Below, one piece after another: positions 62,436 through 64,000 of a DNA stretch of 64,000 bases. The stretch's first letter is position 1. Each line of letters starts with the position of its first letter. Source of the DNA: JBHPCZ01 sp042573625 (GTDB lineage: Bacteria > Desulfobacterota > Desulfobacteria > Desulfobacterales > UBA11574); contig JBHPCZ010000003.1 of NCBI GenBank assembly GCA_042573625.1, positions 1 through 64,000 on the forward strand. Direction: 5' to 3'. The notes below the pieces were generated by a model. It ran no database searches. It had not been told where the DNA came from and worked only from the letters and a program-made list of their open reading frames with translations. The position numbers and the translations under genes are program-made.

Positions 62436-63422
62436 ATGACCAGGAAACAACGGATATTAAGCGGTATGCGGCCGACAGGCCCCCTTCACCTTGGCAATCT
62501 GCATGGTGCTCTCGCAAACTGGGTCAATATGCAGGAAGAATATGACTGTTTCTTTTTTATTGCGGACTGGCATGCGCTAACCAGCGACTATGAAGATACA
62601 CGTTTTATTTCAAATTTTATCAGAGAGATGATGATAGACTGGCTAAGCACTGGACTTTCAAATGAAAAAAGCACCCTTTTTGTCCAGTCACAGATCAAGG
62701 AGCACGCTGAACTCTTTCTTATTCTTTCCATGATAACGCCTGTGCCATGGCTCGAACGCAACCCCACGTTCAAAGACCAGGTCGTGCAGATGAGCAACAA
62801 GGATCTGTCCACCTTCGGTTTTCTGGGCTACCCTGTTCTCCAGGCCGCAGATATCATTATGTACAAGGCAGAAGGTGTTCCCGTCGGCGTGGATCAGGTC
62901 CCTCATGTTGAAATTACACGGGAAATCGCCAGAAGGTTCAATCACTTTTATGGAAAAGTATTCCCGGAACCTGAAGCGTTTTTGACCGAAACGCCTAAAA
63001 TCCTCGGTACGGATCGTCGTAAAATGAGCAAAAGCTATGACAATGCCATATATTTGTCAGACAGTCCCGATGTTATCGCCTCAAAGGTTGCCGGGATGTT
63101 CACCGACCCCCAGAGGCTGAGGAAAACCGATCCCGGCGATCCGGATGTATGTAATGTTTTTGAGTTCCACAAGATATACAGCGACAGCGAAACCGTGAAC
63201 ACGACAAACCATGACTGCCGGAACGCTAAGCTGGGATGCGTGGAATGCAAAAAAATAATGGCCCAAAATCTTATCAAGGGTCTTGATCCGATTCGCGAAA
63301 AAAGGGCATATTACGAAACAAGGGCCCAGCTTGTTGACGACATCATCTCAGACGGATGCAATAAAGCCAGGAAAGTGGCCAGGATGACCATGGAAGAGGT
63401 CAGATCGGCAGCAAAATTGTAA
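62436..63422 (+). CDS. trpS: Tryptophanyl-tRNA synthetase
   Basis: The 328-residue class I synthetase has GMRPTGPLHLGNLHGAL (HIGH-like HLGN) and SNKDLSTFGFLGYPVLQAADI (tryptophan-binding region, in part). VGVDQVPHVEITREIARRFN and DRRKMSKSYDN (KMSKS loop) follow. It charges tRNA-Trp. Length is normal. GGAG lies about seven bases upstream of the ATG at 62436. The next gene begins on the last base of its stop codon. Confidence 0.95.
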   Translation: MTRKQRILSGMRPTGPLHLGNLHGALANWVNMQEEYDCFFFIADWHALTSDYEDTRFISNFIREMMIDWLSTGLSNEKSTLFVQSQIKEHAELFLILSMITPVPWLERNPTFKDQVVQMSNKDLSTFGFLGYPVLQAADIIMYKAEGVPVGVDQVPHVEITREIARRFNHFYGKVFPEPEAFLTETPKILGTDRRKMSKSYDNAIYLSDSPDVIASKVAGMFTDPQRLRKTDPGDPDVCNVFEFHKIYSDSETVNTTNHDCRNAKLGCVECKKIMAQNLIKGLDPIREKRAYYETRAQLVDDIISDGCNKARKVARMTMEEVRSAAKL

Positions 63423-64000
63423 TGATGTTAGACGAAATCTATAAAGTAAAACTGGACGATATTTTTGAAGGCCCCATGGACCTCCTTGTTCACCTTATCA
63501 AAAAAAATGAGGTGGATATTTATGATATCCCCATTGCTCAGATAACAGATCAATATCTCGGCTATATCGAGTGGATTAAGTTCATGAATATTGATTTTGC
63601 CGGAGATTTTATTGTTCTGGCGGCAACCCTGGCCCAGATAAAGTCAAGGATGCTTATTCCGATACATGACGGTGAAGAAGAGGGAGAAGATCCCCGCCTG
63701 GAGATCGCCGGATCCCTGATGGAATATCTTCAGATAAAGTCGGCGGCCGAACAATTGGCCGGCAGAAGCCTTCTGGGCGAAGACACTTTTATCAGAAGTC
63801 CAAGCAAGGAAGAGCGCCTGATGTATTCGGAAGGTGAAATGGTAAAGGTCGGTCTCTTTGAACTGATTGACGCATTTCAAAAAATACTTGAAAACATATC
63901 CCCGGATCAGCGGGTGGACATAACACCCGACAGGGTATCCGTCAGGGACAGAATAACAGAAATCGTCGATATTCTGGAAGCAGAAGAATCAACAACCTTT
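63422..64000 (+). CDS. scpA: Segregation and condensation protein A, partial
   Basis: The frame begins ATGATG overlapping the trpS stop (TAATG) and runs open to the window end, giving 193 codons. KLDDIFEGPMDLLVHLIKKNEVDIYDIPI is the ScpA/kleisin N-terminal signature (written in part as FEGPMDLL). FMNIDFAGDFIVLAATLAQIKSRML follows (in part). ScpA bridges SMC dimers in chromosome condensation. The C-terminus, and probably scpB after it, lie beyond the window. Confidence 0.95.
   Translation, partial: MMLDEIYKVKLDDIFEGPMDLLVHLIKKNEVDIYDIPIAQITDQYLGYIEWIKFMNIDFAGDFIVLAATLAQIKSRMLIPIHDGEEEGEDPRLEIAGSLMEYLQIKSAAEQLAGRSLLGEDTFIRSPSKEERLMYSEGEMVKVGLFELIDAFQKILENISPDQRVDITPDRVSVRDRITEIVDILEAEESTTF

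Overview
The window looks like chromosomal DNA of a Gram-negative deltaproteobacterium (Desulfobacterota, probably a Desulfobacterales-type sulfate reducer). This is inferred from gene content and order: lolC/E-lolD-bamA-ompH-lpxD-(gap)-fabZ-lpxA-lpxI-Gfo/Idh-lpxB-msbA, use of LpxI, a DHH-CBS-tRNA nucleotidyltransferase fusion, and M50 protease-trpS-scpA. No rRNA, tRNA or CRISPR array was seen.

Layout. (1) 1-2.3 kb, plus strand: a DUF5989 micro-protein, a GT2 glycosyltransferase and an unrecognised protein. (2) 2.4-12.4 kb, mostly minus and visibly AT-rich: an O-acylation module (AlgJ-like, MBOAT, SGNH), several methyltransferases, a GT2, a sulfotransferase, and the GDP-heptose pair hddC/hddA. 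It also holds decayed genes. (3) 12.4-22.3 kb, minus, visibly more GC-rich: a DegT-fold enzyme with the PLP lysine replaced by histidine and a cysteine cluster, two methyltransferases, two radical SAM proteins, a split transketolase, a relic of a third radical SAM gene, a Nudix hydrolase and a GDP-mannose-dehydratase-like SDR. I read regions 2-3 as a pathway for an unusual nucleotide-linked, probably heptose-derived and possibly carbon-branched, sugar. (4) 22.3-23.2 kb: a gene-free stretch with a strong hairpin. (5) 23.2-38.8 kb, minus: LPS core assembly with three GT9 heptosyltransferase-family genes, a WaaE-like GT2, other GTs, an LpxL-like acyltransferase, methyltransferases, lpxK and waaA, interrupted by an IS1595-family element. 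(6) 38.9-41.3 kb: lptG and lptF with their own predicted promoter. (7) 41.7-54.9 kb, minus: the lipid A / outer-membrane biogenesis operon ending in a hairpin at the msbA stop. (8) 55.2-58.4 kb: a PilS-like histidine kinase and pilC. (9) 59.1-64 kb, plus strand: tRNA nucleotidyltransferase fusion, M50 protease, trpS and the start of scpA.

Together the genes make lipid A (lpxA, D, I, B, K, L), add Kdo (waaA) and heptoses, build and decorate further sugars, flip lipid A-core (msbA), export LPS (lptFG), and insert outer-membrane proteins and lipoproteins (bamA, skp, lolCD). The region most worth follow-up is the 10-22 kb sugar cluster. Two copies of a palindromic element with conserved arms and unrelated hairpin cores (30.5 and 55.0 kb) are the clearest unexplained repeat structure.
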